NCBI RefSeq assembly: GCF_000187465.1
Contig: NZ_GL732439.1
Coordinates: 603,060 to 667,059 of the forward strand
DNA length: 64,000 nucleotides
Reading direction: 5' to 3'
DNA from: Streptococcus infantis ATCC 700779
GTDB lineage: Bacteria > Bacillota > Bacilli > Lactobacillales > Streptococcaceae
Notes under the pieces: generated by a model
The model's input: only the letters and a program-made list of their open reading frames with translations
What the model was told of the DNA's origin: nothing
The model's database searches: none
Made by a program: the position numbers and the translations under genes
Shown here: piece by piece, positions 1 to 8,341 of the stretch
Layout of the letters: each line of letters starts with the position of its first letter
Numbering within the stretch: position 1 is the first letter of the stretch

Positions 1-314
1 GTATCATGATTATAATGAAAAATGGTATTATCTATTTTATTTAAAAACCATCCATCTCCCTGTCCTGCTTGTCCAATACTCCAAAAACACCTTGATATTT
101 CGGGATAATTGCACTCTAAGTATCTATTTTCATTTAAAGCCTCTTCATAATTAAAAAGAGAAATATCAGGTATTATCTCTACCTCTTGATACTTAGTAAT
201 AAATAACAAATAGTTATTATCCAGCTTAGGAAGTTTATCTAACTTTTTAATTTCTACTTTACGCTTAATACATATATTAAAAAAATCCTCGGGAAATAAT
301 TTTAATTTGAACAT
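1..314 (-). CDS. SUKH-like immunity protein, partial
   Basis: The frame runs off the window edge, so only about 104 N-terminal residues are visible. They include GQAGQGDGWFLN and IFHYNHD, which look like the core of SMI1/KNR4 (SUKH) immunity proteins. The ATG at 314 is preceded by a strong ribosome binding site (GGAGGAT, 321-327). Like its neighbours it is AT-rich and on the minus strand. By analogy with the family it should bind and neutralise a cognate cytoplasmic toxin, which is not in the window. The family call is by eye and moderate. Confidence 0.6.
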   Translation of the reverse strand, partial: MFKLKLFPEDFFNICIKRKVEIKKLDKLPKLDNNYLLFITKYQEVEIIPDISLFNYEEALNENRYLECNYPEISRCFWSIGQAGQGDGWFLNKIDNTIFHYNHD

Positions 315-422
315 AAAAGTATCCTCCATAATTTTTTTGATAGAAAGATATTTCCTTCAATATTTTCCTAATCCTTTTATTTTTTTTTAGATATTGTAGC
401 TTTGCTGTCAATTTTTTTAAGT

Positions 423-773
423 TTAGTAAACTACGACTTCGCAATCAGATTCCCCAAAAATATACTCAATAAATTCATTTAATCTTTTATCAGGTTTATA
501 AGTAATAATTAGATTTTCAATACTATTTTGATAAATTTTTTGTTTCTCTTGAAAATAGATAACTAATTTATTGGAATAAATTTCTACCCTTTTAAAACCA
601 CCTATTCCTGAATATTGTTGACTATTAATTTCATAATAATAGTATTCTAAGTCGTCAACTTCTCTTTGCAAGATTAAGTAATTATCAGGGTTAGGTTTGT
701 CACTATCTGCAAATGCAATAGTAAGAATATCATCTTCTATTTTGTAATACGTATTTATTGAAATAATTTCCAT
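423..773 (-). CDS. Imm10-like immunity protein
   Basis: A protein of 116 residues, acidic and rich in Tyr and Ile. The segment YSGIGGFKRVEIYSNKLVI in the middle resembles the strand-rich core of Imm10 immunity proteins. I start at the ATG at 773, seven bases after AAGGAA, rather than at a TTG two codons upstream. It sits between an Rhs core remnant on its 5' side and a SUKH-like gene, so its own toxin has been lost. Cytoplasmic; no signal peptide. The family assignment is tentative. Confidence 0.65.
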   Translation of the reverse strand: MEIISINTYYKIEDDILTIAFADSDKPNPDNYLILQREVDDLEYYYYEINSQQYSGIGGFKRVEIYSNKLVIYFQEKQKIYQNSIENLIITYKPDKRLNEFIEYIFGESDCEVVVY

Positions 774-867
774 AAACAATTCCTTATCATATTGTTTCTT
801 AACATTTTCCAGGTGGAGGTGTTTGTAGTTTTTTTCCAGCTGGGCGAGGTGCTTTACGAGTTCTTTT

Positions 868-1019
868 TGAAGATTTTCGCTTTAACCAGTTGGTCGTGCA
901 AATCGTAGAAATAGTTCAGCACTTCTCAGTCGGCCAGTTCGCGGTGGATCAGGTTGCCGAAGTGGTCGTAGTCATAGCGCACCAGTTCTTTGCCGTTGAT
1001 GGTGACGGAGACGCCACGT
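868..1019 (-). pseudogene. Rhs core remnant (YD-repeat part)
   Basis: Translated on the minus strand this gives the Rhs YD-repeat string YDHFGNLIHRELAD, then a stop, then [18 protein letters not shown]. It is a piece of core from upstream of the part normally next to the toxin. No start codon, one in-frame stop, no toxin domain. It is left over from a cassette of which only the immunity gene at 423-773 survives. Confidence 0.8.
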
Positions 1020-1042
1020 CAAAATTGGAAGTTTCACACAGG

Positions 1043-1714
1043 CTAAAACCAGCAAGTTGCTAGGACTGCACCATTCGAAATATCAACTTCCCAAGTATCT
1101 GAAATCAATCCTTTGTAATTGGACTCAACAATAAAATGTTCGTCGTCTATCCAATGAAAATTCAAGCTATACCATATATCGATATAAGATGGTTGTTCTG
1201 TCAGTAATGTACCCTGCTTAACTATTTCCCCTTTTTTATCAGATGTTATCCAAGTAATTTTAAAGTAGTGTTGATCGCAATATGCCCATAAAGACAAATA
1301 TTGTTTTCTGTTCGGACTTAGCTTGCGCTTTTTGATTTGTCTTTTAAAGGTTAGATCGGAAGTTAAACAACTTTGGTAAGCTTCTTCCAATGGTTCCGTA
1401 TCCCAATTGTAATCAGCAGCAATATCTAGCATTCCCTGATGAATAACTTGTAATACCATGAACTTTCTATCTTCCTCATTTAAAGAAAGATATTTTTTAA
1501 AATCAAAAAATTGGTACGATATAGCAAAACCCAGTATTTTCGCTTTGGTTGGAAATTGTCGGTCCTCACACAAGAAAATATTACATTTAAAAACTTTTTT
1601 TGAATCAAATTTTGGTAGAGATACCAAATATAGTTCTGATATAGCAAACATTCCTTTGCTAATGTTTTTATATTTTGTGTAATCTTTGAGCGGTAAGCGA
1701 ATTTCTTTAATCAT
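1043..1714 (-). CDS. Immunity protein, unrecognised family (223 aa)
   Basis: I do not recognise the family. It is a soluble protein of 223 residues with no signal peptide, rich in aromatic residues in its second half (ending in ATCWF). Its ATG follows AAGGAA by seven bases and overlaps the 3' end of the toxin remnant at 1707-2418. That overlap is the usual arrangement of toxin and immunity genes and is the basis for the call. Residues 21-34 (GMFAISELYLVSLP) are repeated at the broken end of the toxin just upstream, so the 5' end of this gene was partly duplicated. Confidence 0.7.
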   Translation of the reverse strand: MIKEIRLPLKDYTKYKNISKGMFAISELYLVSLPKFDSKKVFKCNIFLCEDRQFPTKAKILGFAISYQFFDFKKYLSLNEEDRKFMVLQVIHQGMLDIAADYNWDTEPLEEAYQSCLTSDLTFKRQIKKRKLSPNRKQYLSLWAYCDQHYFKITWITSDKKGEIVKQGTLLTEQPSYIDIWYSLNFHWIDDEHFIVESNYKGLISDTWEVDISNGAVLATCWF

Positions 1715-2418
1715 CGTTTATTCCTTCGTTACATAGGAGATTTAGTAAGGATTCCAAATACAATTCTGATATAGCAAACATCCTCGGCGAATTATTTTCC
1801 ATTTTAAAGTAATCTACCTTTGTTCTAGTTGCTCCGCTGATACCATATTCCATTATTTGCCCCGTTCTTTTATCGTAAATTTTATATCCGTGCTGAGACT
1901 TTTTGGAACTTTTACAGTTTCCATGACAAGCGCCTGCCCTTACCGCTGCCCTTGCCTGTGCTTTAGCCTGACTTTTCTCTTTTGAAGTATCACCACTTAG
2001 ACTTAAAACTGCTCCAATGCCAATTGCTGTTAGTGCAGCTTGCCCTAAAGCAGTTAAAGCAGCACCTATTTCTGGTAAGAAAACTAATGCCATAGCTATA
2101 AAACCAGAGGGATCAGTCCATCCTTGCGCATTAGGTGCAAACCGATAAAGGTTACTACCCCCAGCAACCCAATTGAGTCCTGATTCACAAACCGCCCCGT
2201 CTCAGGCTCGTAATACCTGAAGAAGTTATAGTGCAGCTCCGTCTCATAGTCGGCATATTGGTTTTGTATGCGGAACGGCTGGTATGCGCTATCCGTTACC
2301 TTGGTTTCCTTTTTCAGACGACCCCAGCCGCTGTAGTTGCCGAACCACAGCAAATTGCCGTCCTTATCGGTCATCTCTCTCGAGATGCCGATTTGGTTGC
2401 AGTGGAAGTAGTGGGTTT
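1707..2418 (-). pseudogene. Rhs core with GIY-YIG-like toxin, frameshifted
   Basis: The core is read from [19 protein letters not shown] through [14 protein letters not shown]. One base is missing in a G tract near 2150, and the frame then resumes as [18 protein letters not shown]. The toxin part has a hydrophobic Ala/Gly stretch followed by GYKIYDKRTGQIMEYGIS, which resembles the GIY and YIG strands of a URI-type nuclease. It ends in MFAISELYLESL, a copy of the start of the neighbouring immunity protein, in place of a natural nuclease C-terminus. So the nuclease is frameshifted and also truncated at its end. Confidence 0.7.
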
Positions 2419-2439
2419 GTTACGCTTACCTTATAACGT

Positions 2440-2913
2440 TTAATATTTAGAACATAGATTCATAGTGGATTTTACTAACTTTCTAGAATTTTCATCTGGG
2501 CTAATTATTTTTGTAAGTAGAAATTTTTTCTTATTGAATTTGTTGTAGTAAAGATTTAATCCATTTTGAAGAAAAACGACAAGCTCATCATCATCTTGAT
2601 ATATAGAATGTATATCCCCATTTAATTTGCTTAATTTCAAATTTTCAAATGTCAATATAGAAGATATTCTTTTACTCTTAATTTTTTTATGGTTAGAGAT
2701 TTCTATTTGCTCTCCCTTAAGTATTCCTTTACTTTCATCGTATATAAAAGATATATCATATCCCTTAAAATAAAAGTAATACATTACAATATCCTTTCCG
2801 AATGACTCATTACTGTTCTCTTTTAGGAAGCATGATATATTTTCAGTTAAGAAATTCTTTAAAAAACTACCGTTTTTTAAAAAATCTCTTATTTTAAAAA
2901 TTTTAGCTGTCAT
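2440..2913 (-). CDS. Immunity protein, unrecognised family (157 aa)
   Basis: A basic protein of 157 residues rich in Lys, Asn and Phe; no family recognised and no signal peptide. Its ATG lies one base after the stop of a toxin tail (2915), and the ribosome binding site GGAGG is inside the last codons of that tail. Translational coupling of this kind is typical of Rhs toxin/immunity pairs and supports the role. Confidence 0.7.
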   Translation of the reverse strand: MTAKIFKIRDFLKNGSFLKNFLTENISCFLKENSNESFGKDIVMYYFYFKGYDISFIYDESKGILKGEQIEISNHKKIKSKRISSILTFENLKLSKLNGDIHSIYQDDDELVVFLQNGLNLYYNKFNKKKFLLTKIISPDENSRKLVKSTMNLCSKY

Positions 2914-2914
2914 C

Positions 2915-3312
2915 TTATCCTCCTAATGCTTTTAAAGTAGTAGAGAAATCTCTCGTGTTATTTGGAAAATTTTGGACAGCTGCTTCAGTAACATCTTTCA
3001 ATTTGGTTTTATTTTTTGGATTTTGTACAAAATCATCAACAGCTTCTACGATTTTTTTCCATTGGGAAGGGTTATTTTCCTTTATATTTTTTGCGGTTGG
3101 TTCTGTAAGCGGAAGGGCTGGTATGCGCTATCCGCAACCTTGGTTTCCTCTTTCAGACGACCCTTGCCGGTGTATTCTCCGTACCACAACAGATTTCCGT
3201 CCTTATCGGTCATCTCTCTCGGGATGCCGATTTGGTCGCAGTGGAAGTAGTGGGCTTGTTGGACGCTTTCGCTTTCTTCGTTGGTCCAGTTGTGTACCTG
3301 TGCGTACCTCAC
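2915..3312 (-). pseudogene. Rhs core fused out of frame to a toxin tail
   Basis: The core ([19 protein letters not shown] to YQPFRLQNQ) is joined near 3100 to a 59-residue toxin C-terminus in another frame. That tail includes QWKKIVEAVDDFVQ and ends TLKALGG. The usual [10 protein letters not shown] to DPLGL block and most of the toxin are missing. The toxin family cannot be told from the tail. The core frame itself stops after QPQKI, so no fusion protein can be made. Confidence 0.75.
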
Positions 3313-3358
3313 ATGCCCTATGTCAGGATTGAAAGTTTCATGCGGGCTACAACTTACT
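3300..3358. repeat. Inter-cassette repeat
   Basis: Copy of the array's main repeat, fairly close to consensus (ATGTCAGGATTGAAAGTTTC followed by GCGGGCTAC). It separates the stop of the SUKH gene at 3358 from the next Rhs core fragment. More diverged short copies that I do not list one by one are at about 1021-1060, 3871-3906, 13897-13921, 33318-33352, 37909-37941, 46327-46375 and 50190-50246. Confidence 0.75.
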
Positions 3359-3858
3359 TATTCATCTTCATAAGCATCACCATAGCTTTGAAAAGAAGAA
3401 TCTAACCAAAACCATTCTTTTTCATTTGAAACCAATTTTTCCAGTAGTTCTGTAAATGATTTAGCAATAATGGGAGACTCATCAGGTGTAGCATGAGTTT
3501 CTATAAAACTATCATAACAAAAACCAAATCTTTTTTCATTTAAGTCTATACTGATATATTGACTGAACTCTTGTGAAGATGCAATCATGAACCAATCATT
3601 ACTGATATCATCTGCTAACTCCTCCCAAATAACATCATCAGCTGGATATAGAATTTGGTTTGTTGGTTGCAATTCTGAAAGTGAACTGATTCTTATCTCA
3701 CAAGAAGTATCAATATTGAGAATAGCATATTCATAATTTTCATAAAAGAATTCTAAATCTTGTGGCAAAGGAAAAGGAAATTCTGGTTTTGATACTGCTT
3801 TCAAAAATTGATGGCTACTTTTTTGTTCTAATTTTTCAATTAATTCTTTGATTTTCAT
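3358..3858 (-). CDS. SMI1/KNR4 (SUKH) immunity protein
   Basis: 166 residues with a clear SUKH layout: LPQDLEFFYENYEYAIL near residue 30 (the helix and first strand), NDWFMIASSQEF in the middle, FGFCYDSF, and IAKSFTELLEKL near the end. SUKH proteins neutralise diverse nuclease and deaminase toxins by direct binding in the cytoplasm. ATG after AAGGAGTATTTT. The next gene upstream (3920-4324) is another immunity gene with no toxin between, so this one has lost its partner. Confidence 0.85.
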   Translation of the reverse strand: MKIKELIEKLEQKSSHQFLKAVSKPEFPFPLPQDLEFFYENYEYAILNIDTSCEIRISSLSELQPTNQILYPADDVIWEELADDISNDWFMIASSQEFSQYISIDLNEKRFGFCYDSFIETHATPDESPIIAKSFTELLEKLVSNEKEWFWLDSSFQSYGDAYEDE

Positions 3859-3919
3859 AAAATACTCCTTAGGACTGAGAGTTTTTGTTCAGGCTACGGA
3901 TTGCTATAATTACTTTAAT

Positions 3920-4324
3920 TTAGATATGTATAGAATACCATTTCCCATCATAACTATCAAATTCTTTTACATTATCTAATTTCCAGAGACCTGCCTGTTT
4001 TTTAAATTTATAAAGTCTTTGTGCTTCCATTCCAGCGTAAAGCACATCACTTTTTACAGTTATAGAGCTACCTTTTTCTTCTATTTCAACGATTTTTTCG
4101 TTATTCGGATTGAATGTTGGAGGGTAGTTAACAGTCATACATTCTAACTTTCCCATTTTTCTTGGTTTATCTGTTAGGTATTTATCGTATATTTCCTTTA
4201 GTGTTTGTTTCAATATCTCATTAGGAATATCTGTGCCTGCATCAATATGCTTATTAGCATTGTCTTCCCATTTATACATTTCCATCAGAAAACTATTTAA
4301 TACTGTTTCAATACTTTCATTCAT
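3920..4324 (-). CDS. NTF2-fold immunity protein
   Basis: 134 residues. The order of an N-terminal helix (VLNSFLMEMYKWE), the internal motif IYDKYLTDKPRKMGKL, then strands ending in LWKLDNVK and KWYSIHI fits the NTF2-like immunity domain seen beside polymorphic toxins. ATG after AAGGATTGAATT. It is flanked by two other immunity genes on the same strand and no Rhs core separates it from either, so this is a stretch where only immunity genes remain. Confidence 0.75.
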   Translation of the reverse strand: MNESIETVLNSFLMEMYKWEDNANKHIDAGTDIPNEILKQTLKEIYDKYLTDKPRKMGKLECMTVNYPPTFNPNNEKIVEIEEKGSSITVKSDVLYAGMEAQRLYKFKKQAGLWKLDNVKEFDSYDGKWYSIHI

Positions 4325-4347
4325 AATTCAATCCTTTTTAGTTTTGT

Positions 4348-4932
4348 TTAAGTTGTTTGTACGAAAAATAATCCACCAGATAGATCTCGATTTATAAAAA
4401 TATATCCGATGTTCTCAGTTAGATAAAAAATTTCATTTACTTTTTCAGGTAGATCCATTCCTAAGATTTGACCTATGAAAATATATTTTTCTAGAAAATC
4501 ATCACTCTCTTGCTGTAAATATTCAGGTTGTCCTCCTAGAAAACTCATTTCATCTATATTCTCAATAGGATTAATTGGATAAAATTTATCTAGGTTAAAC
4601 CTGAACTGATGTTTATCTCCGACGATAACTCTAGTGTATCCTTGAATAGCATCGTCAATTTCAGTAATGTAGTCAAGAAAATAATCTTCTTTATCATAAT
4701 AAGAAAAAACGTAAATTGCTTTATCTTTATATTCCTTATCCTGAAAATCTGTTTTAAATTGAGGTGCAATAGTTAGTAGATTTTCAATTGGTATAAAAGC
4801 AACCAATGCTAACTCATGACCATCTGGCGCTATCACTTTATTTGAATAGTCTAAATCTAGCCCAACTAATATATTATTTATATTGGGTTTGCTATCTAAA
4901 AAGTTAAAATTAACGTATCCATTTTTTTTCAT
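4348..4932 (-). CDS. DUF1963-like immunity protein
   Basis: 194 residues, acidic. SFLGGQPEYLQQES in the second half and the ending YIFINRDLSGGLFFVQTT resemble DUF1963 (YwqG-like) proteins, which often sit beside polymorphic toxins. The protein at 46383-47066 has a matching end (GIFFIQNT). ATG after AGGAGAATTTAA. No toxin remnant is visible between this gene and the TPR gene upstream. Confidence 0.65.
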   Translation of the reverse strand: MKKNGYVNFNFLDSKPNINNILVGLDLDYSNKVIAPDGHELALVAFIPIENLLTIAPQFKTDFQDKEYKDKAIYVFSYYDKEDYFLDYITEIDDAIQGYTRVIVGDKHQFRFNLDKFYPINPIENIDEMSFLGGQPEYLQQESDDFLEKYIFIGQILGMDLPEKVNEIFYLTENIGYIFINRDLSGGLFFVQTT

Positions 4933-5001
4933 TTAAATTCTCCTAAAAATTTAAGGGCATTTCTTACCTGATTTTTTTAATTTTTGAGGTGCAGTGCAAT
5001 C

Positions 5002-5454
5002 TTACTTTTTGGTTTTTTTCTTAGGATTTAATTCGTCTTTACGCTGCTTATAAAACTGCCAATATTTTTTGTCCTCAATACTAAATGGATAATATCCAGC
5101 ATCATTATAAGCAATATCAAAATATTTATAAGCTTCATCATATTTTCCAAGGTCATAATAAAAAATACCAGCTAACAGATACGTCCCTGCATTAGTGGTT
5201 CCTAAGTCAGCGACACTTAAAGCAATACTCAGCCATTCCTTAGCCTGTTCATATTTTTGATTTTTATAATACAACTCAAACAAAGCAATCGTAACCATTG
5301 TCGTTGGATGCGTCCATTGAGTTACTGGCTGGGGTATTAGCTCAAATGCTTCTTTTAATAACTTTTCTTGTTCTAAAAAAGGTTTATTATAAGCCTCACA
5401 GACTAAATCATTAATCTTTGATTCTAATTCTGGATTAACTGCATCTAAATTCAT
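5002..5454 (-). CDS. TPR-type immunity protein
   Basis: 150 residues of paired helices typical of tetratricopeptide repeats (YEQAKEWLSIAL, GKYDEAYKYFDIAYN). It is a paralogue of the gene at 22177-22629; both end in YWQFYKQRK, then a Glu/Asp-Leu-Asn-Pro and a KKKTKK tail. ATG at 5454 follows GAGGAG by nine bases. It lies 30 bases after a short toxin tail. TPR folds bind peptides or proteins, which fits toxin sequestration; the direct target is unknown. Confidence 0.75.
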   Translation of the reverse strand: MNLDAVNPELESKINDLVCEAYNKPFLEQEKLLKEAFELIPQPVTQWTHPTTMVTIALFELYYKNQKYEQAKEWLSIALSVADLGTTNAGTYLLAGIFYYDLGKYDEAYKYFDIAYNDAGYYPFSIEDKKYWQFYKQRKDELNPKKKTKK

Positions 5455-5487
5455 AGCATACAACTCCTCAATAAAAATGAAACAAGG

Positions 5488-5690
5488 TCAAAAGTTTCCA
5501 CCTTTTCCCGCACCTTTTTCAAGCCTATAGTTATTTGAATCTCTCATCCATGACCTGACTTCAGACGATTTGGTAGAGGTCGTCTGAAAAAAGGTTATCT
5601 CTACTCAACAACCCAATCGATTCCTGATTAAACAAACTGCCAAGTTTGAGGTTCGTAGTAACGTATCAAGTTGTAATGTAGATAAGTCTC
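5488..5690 (-). pseudogene. Toxin tail and decayed Rhs core
   Basis: Nearest the TPR gene is a toxin C-terminus ending NNYRLEKGAGKGGNF. It is separated by an uptake sequence (about 5575) from a badly decayed core in which LHYNLIRYYEP can be read, followed by TWQFV and a stop where GRFVNQD is expected. Most of the toxin is gone. Confidence 0.65.
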
Positions 5691-5759
5691 CTAGTTTCCT
5701 TACACTAATATATCCGTAATCGTAGAGAGGAAATCTAAAATAATACCTAAATATAGATT

Positions 5760-6128
5760 TTAAAATTCAATGTAATCATCATTATCCATGTAATAATTTA
5801 GAGCATCAATAAATTGATCTTTTGTAAAATTTGGATACCGTTCATCTAAGTCATCGTAAACATCCATAAATACATCCCCACTACATAAAATATCTAATCC
5901 ATTTTCGTTTACAAAATCAGGAAAAACTTCTTTTCCATCCATTATTTTTGGGCCGTTATCCAAATAACAAACCGTCTCTAAATCAAGAATACTCTCATCT
6001 TCATCAGAAGAAATATATATGTATGGAAATTTGGCAAATTTATCAGTATCATCATCGTTGAATAATCTAGCACAATCAATAACTTCTGATATACTAATTT
6101 TTCTTCTATAAAATTTATCTAAATTCAT
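5760..6128 (-). CDS. Immunity protein paired with a WHH nuclease
   Basis: 122 residues, extremely acidic (SSDEDES, NDDDTD, and a final DNDDYIEF). Family not named with certainty. The next frame upstream on the same strand (6152-6379) is a WHH nuclease, and the gap is 23 bases, so this is very likely the cognate inhibitor. A strongly acidic surface would suit blocking the DNA/RNA-binding face of a basic nuclease. ATG after AGAAGGAAC. Confidence 0.8.
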   Translation of the reverse strand: MNLDKFYRRKISISEVIDCARLFNDDDTDKFAKFPYIYISSDEDESILDLETVCYLDNGPKIMDGKEVFPDFVNENGLDILCSGDVFMDVYDDLDERYPNFTKDQFIDALNYYMDNDDYIEF

Positions 6129-6151
6129 TTTTTGTTCCTTCTATGATTAAA

Positions 6152-6379
6152 TTAACATTTACCTAATGGTTTACTAGTGCGACCGTTTAATTTTCCTCGT
6201 CGACCTGGTCTACCACCTCCCCATATACTTCTTCCGCCTTTTCTTTGTTGGTGATATAGACCATAATTTCTTCTATGGTCATTATAATCAACCAGTATCA
6301 ACCTTTTTGTATCCTCATGATGATGCCACGTTAGTCCCTGTTTATTTTTACCTTTTCCCCAATTGGGACTTGAACTCAT
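6152..6379 (-). CDS. WHH-family HNH nuclease toxin, N-terminal part missing
   Basis: 75 residues containing LTWHHHEDTKRLILVD, the signature of WHH nucleases of the HNH/Endo VII superfamily; the His pair would bind the catalytic metal. The later NDHRRNYGLYHQQRKGG is the second half of the fold. The C-terminus is very basic. It is not in frame with the Rhs core fragment upstream, so it is a displaced tip and the ATG may not be used. The adjacent acidic gene is its likely inhibitor. Confidence 0.7.
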   Translation of the reverse strand: MSSSPNWGKGKNKQGLTWHHHEDTKRLILVDYNDHRRNYGLYHQQRKGGRSIWGGGRPGRRGKLNGRTSKPLGKC

Positions 6380-6419
6380 ATCTCCAGATCTCGGTATTTC
6401 CCGCGGGCTTTTTTTGTTT

Positions 6420-6510
6420 CAGCACGGACGAACTAGTTTTCTAAATCGTATTGGTAATATTGATTTTCGCCATTAGGCAGCTGGCGATAGATCAGGTTGC
6501 CCAATGCGTG
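6420..6510 (-). pseudogene. Rhs core remnant
   Basis: Encodes LGNLIYRQLPNGENQY on the minus strand, an Rhs YD-repeat piece, ending in a TAG before the WHH toxin frame. This piece normally lies well upstream of the DPLGL boundary, so several hundred bases of core were deleted here. Confidence 0.7.
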
Positions 6511-6588
6511 AATGAGAAATTTTTAAAAGAACGAATGTTTCAGACGGCCTTGATGCTGATCAATAATCGGATTATTAAAGAACCAATA

Positions 6589-6628
6589 TTTCAGACAGTC
6601 TCAAAGAACGGATTGAGACTGTCTGAAA
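6589..6628. terminator. Inverted uptake-sequence hairpin
   Basis: A 16-bp perfect inverted repeat (TTTCAGACAGTCTCAA ... TTGAGACTGTCTGAAA) with an 8-base loop. The arms are variant uptake sequences. It lies just downstream of the Sel1 gene at 6756 and its repeat, so it would end minus-strand transcription. Paired, inverted uptake sequences are commonly used as terminators in Neisseria. Confidence 0.75.
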
Positions 6629-6630
6629 AA

Positions 6631-6696
6631 CAGAAACCGCGTGCTTACCGCAACCCACGTCAGGACTGAAGGTTTTGTGCGGGCTACGGCTTGCTT
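6631..6696. repeat. Inter-cassette repeat
   Basis: Copy of the main array repeat (CAGAAACCGCGTGC start, GCGGGCTACGGCTTGCT end), directly adjoining the hairpin at 6589-6628. The combined element, including the lead-in ATTATTAAAGAACCAATA at about 6571, is the long form of the repeat. Confidence 0.75.
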
Positions 6697-6755
6697 GATT
6701 CACCCCATATTTACTCAGGGATTTATACGCTAGCTTGGTTAGTTTTTTATTTTAA

Positions 6756-7136
6756 CTATTTGTTTTCATGTTTATGTTTGGAATTCTGCTTTTCATTATG
6801 TATATCAGTGAGTAGGTTAGTAATAGACATCCCATTTTTTTGAGCAAGTAGAGCCCATTTTTCCGCTTCGTCTAATTTGTTTTTGTCTTTACTGTTTTGG
6901 TAATGATCAAAGAATATATAGGCCAAATCATATTGTGCTTGAGTATTACCTAATTCAGCTGATCGAATTAACCAAAATATAAATTTATCATTGTTAAATT
7001 CATAAAAAGCAAAAAAATTAGCTAATTTTGATGCTGCTTGACTATTGCTAGAGGAAGCATCAATTTTTAACTTTTCCAGATCAGTTTTAGAAATATACAT
7101 ACTGTCATTTATTGAAATGTTGGCATTAGATTTCAT
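6756..7136 (-). CDS. Sel1-repeat immunity protein
   Basis: 126 residues. FWLIRSAELGNTQAQYDLAY is a textbook Sel1-like repeat, preceded by a less regular one (AASKLANFFAF) and followed by EAEKWALLAQKNG. Sel1 repeats form helical solenoids that bind proteins. A paralogue lies next door (7419-7742). Between the two is a toxin tail (7212-7415). ATG after AAGGATAGAGAC. Confidence 0.8.
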   Translation of the reverse strand: MKSNANISINDSMYISKTDLEKLKIDASSSNSQAASKLANFFAFYEFNNDKFIFWLIRSAELGNTQAQYDLAYIFFDHYQNSKDKNKLDEAEKWALLAQKNGMSITNLLTDIHNEKQNSKHKHENK

Positions 7137-7211
7137 GTCTCTATCCTTACTGTATGAGTTATTATAAGACGTTAGAAAAATACTAAAAGAAAAATTTAAG
7201 GATTTTATGGC

Positions 7212-7415
7212 TTAATTGTAACATATTTACCTCCATTTAATACTTCTCCTGTAACTGCACTAACATTTTCTGTTGCACCACGTACAGGTACTTTTAATTC
7301 ATTAGCCAATTTTTGAGCAAATGAATCGTCCCCTTTCCCTGTTTGACAAGCAACTAATGTTACTGATTTCCCTCCAGAAGTTTTAGGTTTATAACGATAA
7401 TCCGCTAAATCGTAT
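7212..7415 (-). pseudogene. Toxin C-terminus, caspase-fold-like
   Basis: A 67-residue open tail without a start codon. It contains VTLVACQTGKGDDSFAQKLA, which resembles the strand and catalytic-Cys loop of C80/caspase-like domains found in large bacterial toxins, and ends GGKYVTIKP. The Cys is present; an upstream His would be in the missing part. It directly precedes the Sel1 immunity gene at 6756-7136. No Rhs core remains. Confidence 0.55.
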
Positions 7416-7418
7416 TAA

Positions 7419-7742
7419 TTAATTGATATTTATCAATATTTTTAATTCGTCTGGTAGTTTGGCACCATTTCTATATGCCTTTTTAGCCCAAAATATGGCT
7501 TTTTCTTTATTGCCTTGTGTGAAAAATAAATCGGCTAAATTGGATTGGGCAATTGGATGTCCATTTTTTGCTGCTATCTCTAGCCATTTAAATTCCAAAT
7601 CTTGATCTAAAGATACAAACATATGGTATTGATATAATTTGAATGCTGAGTTTTTATCTCCATTAGTGGCATTCTTTTGGAGAATTTGAATTTCTTCATC
7701 TGAAATCCAATAAGTACTACCTGTTGATATAAAGTTAGTCAT
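7419..7742 (-). CDS. Sel1-repeat immunity protein
   Basis: 107 residues with two Sel1-like helices pairs (LEFKWLEIAAKNGHPIAQSN, then KEKAIFWAKKAYRNGAKLP). Paralogue of the neighbouring 6756-7136 protein. It follows a short tail homologous to the one before that paralogue, so the toxin and immunity pair seem to have diversified together. Cytoplasmic. ATG after AGAAAGAAC. Confidence 0.78.
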   Translation of the reverse strand: MTNFISTGSTYWISDEEIQILQKNATNGDKNSAFKLYQYHMFVSLDQDLEFKWLEIAAKNGHPIAQSNLADLFFTQGNKEKAIFWAKKAYRNGAKLPDELKILININ

Positions 7743-7800
7743 TTTAAAGTTCTTTCTGGATGTTGTTTACATGATATTAAAGGTGTTAATTTCTCGTTAC

Positions 7801-7880
7801 TTAAAACCAAAGATATTCATTTGGTGCTTTAACTGTAGTATTTAATTCATTAGCAAGTTGTTGTCCAATAGGGTCGTCTG
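7801..7880 (-). pseudogene. Toxin tail related to 7212-7415
   Basis: Reads PIGQQLANELNTTVKAPNEY, then LWF and a stop. QQLANEL aligns with QKLANEL of the tail at 7212-7415, so both come from one toxin family. It precedes the second Sel1 immunity gene. Everything upstream is lost. Confidence 0.55.
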
Positions 7881-7936
7881 AGGGTTTATTTATACATCTC
7901 AATGCTTTGTTGAATACTTATCTAATCTAAGTTTCA

Positions 7937-8326
7937 CTAGGAGGTAAGATACAAAATTACATTTTTTTTATATAGTCTTATGGATTCATCTAAAAATAAT
8001 CTAAGGAAACGAATAAAATCTTTCTTTAAAAGCATCATATTCGAAAATTCTAAATATATGATTCCATCAGATGTGCAAATACTAACTTCATGAATATAGA
8101 TGTTTATAGATTCTTTTTCTTCATATTTTAATATGATATCAAATAAATCAATGTCTTTTTCATTTAGTAGTTCTTCTTTTAATAAAATAGAAATGCCTAG
8201 CTCATAATTTTTATTTGGCTGATTATTTAATTGAAAAAATGATGCTTTGTAAACTTCATTTCTTCGACTTAGTATTTGTGAGTAATTATCCATTAAATCT
8301 AAAACATTTTTATTTAAATCTTCCAT
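7937..8326 (-). CDS. Immunity protein, unrecognised family (129 aa)
   Basis: 129 residues, no recognised motif, no signal peptide; the N-terminal half looks helical and the C-terminal third is rich in Leu and Phe. ATG after GGAGACAAAACT. It follows the end of the ADP-ribosyltransferase-like toxin pseudogene at 8342 by 15 bases, so it is its probable inhibitor. Confidence 0.7.
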   Translation of the reverse strand: MEDLNKNVLDLMDNYSQILSRRNEVYKASFFQLNNQPNKNYELGISILLKEELLNEKDIDLFDIILKYEEKESINIYIHEVSICTSDGIIYLEFSNMMLLKKDFIRFLRLFLDESIRLYKKNVILYLTS

Positions 8327-8341
8327 AGTTTTGTCTCCAGT

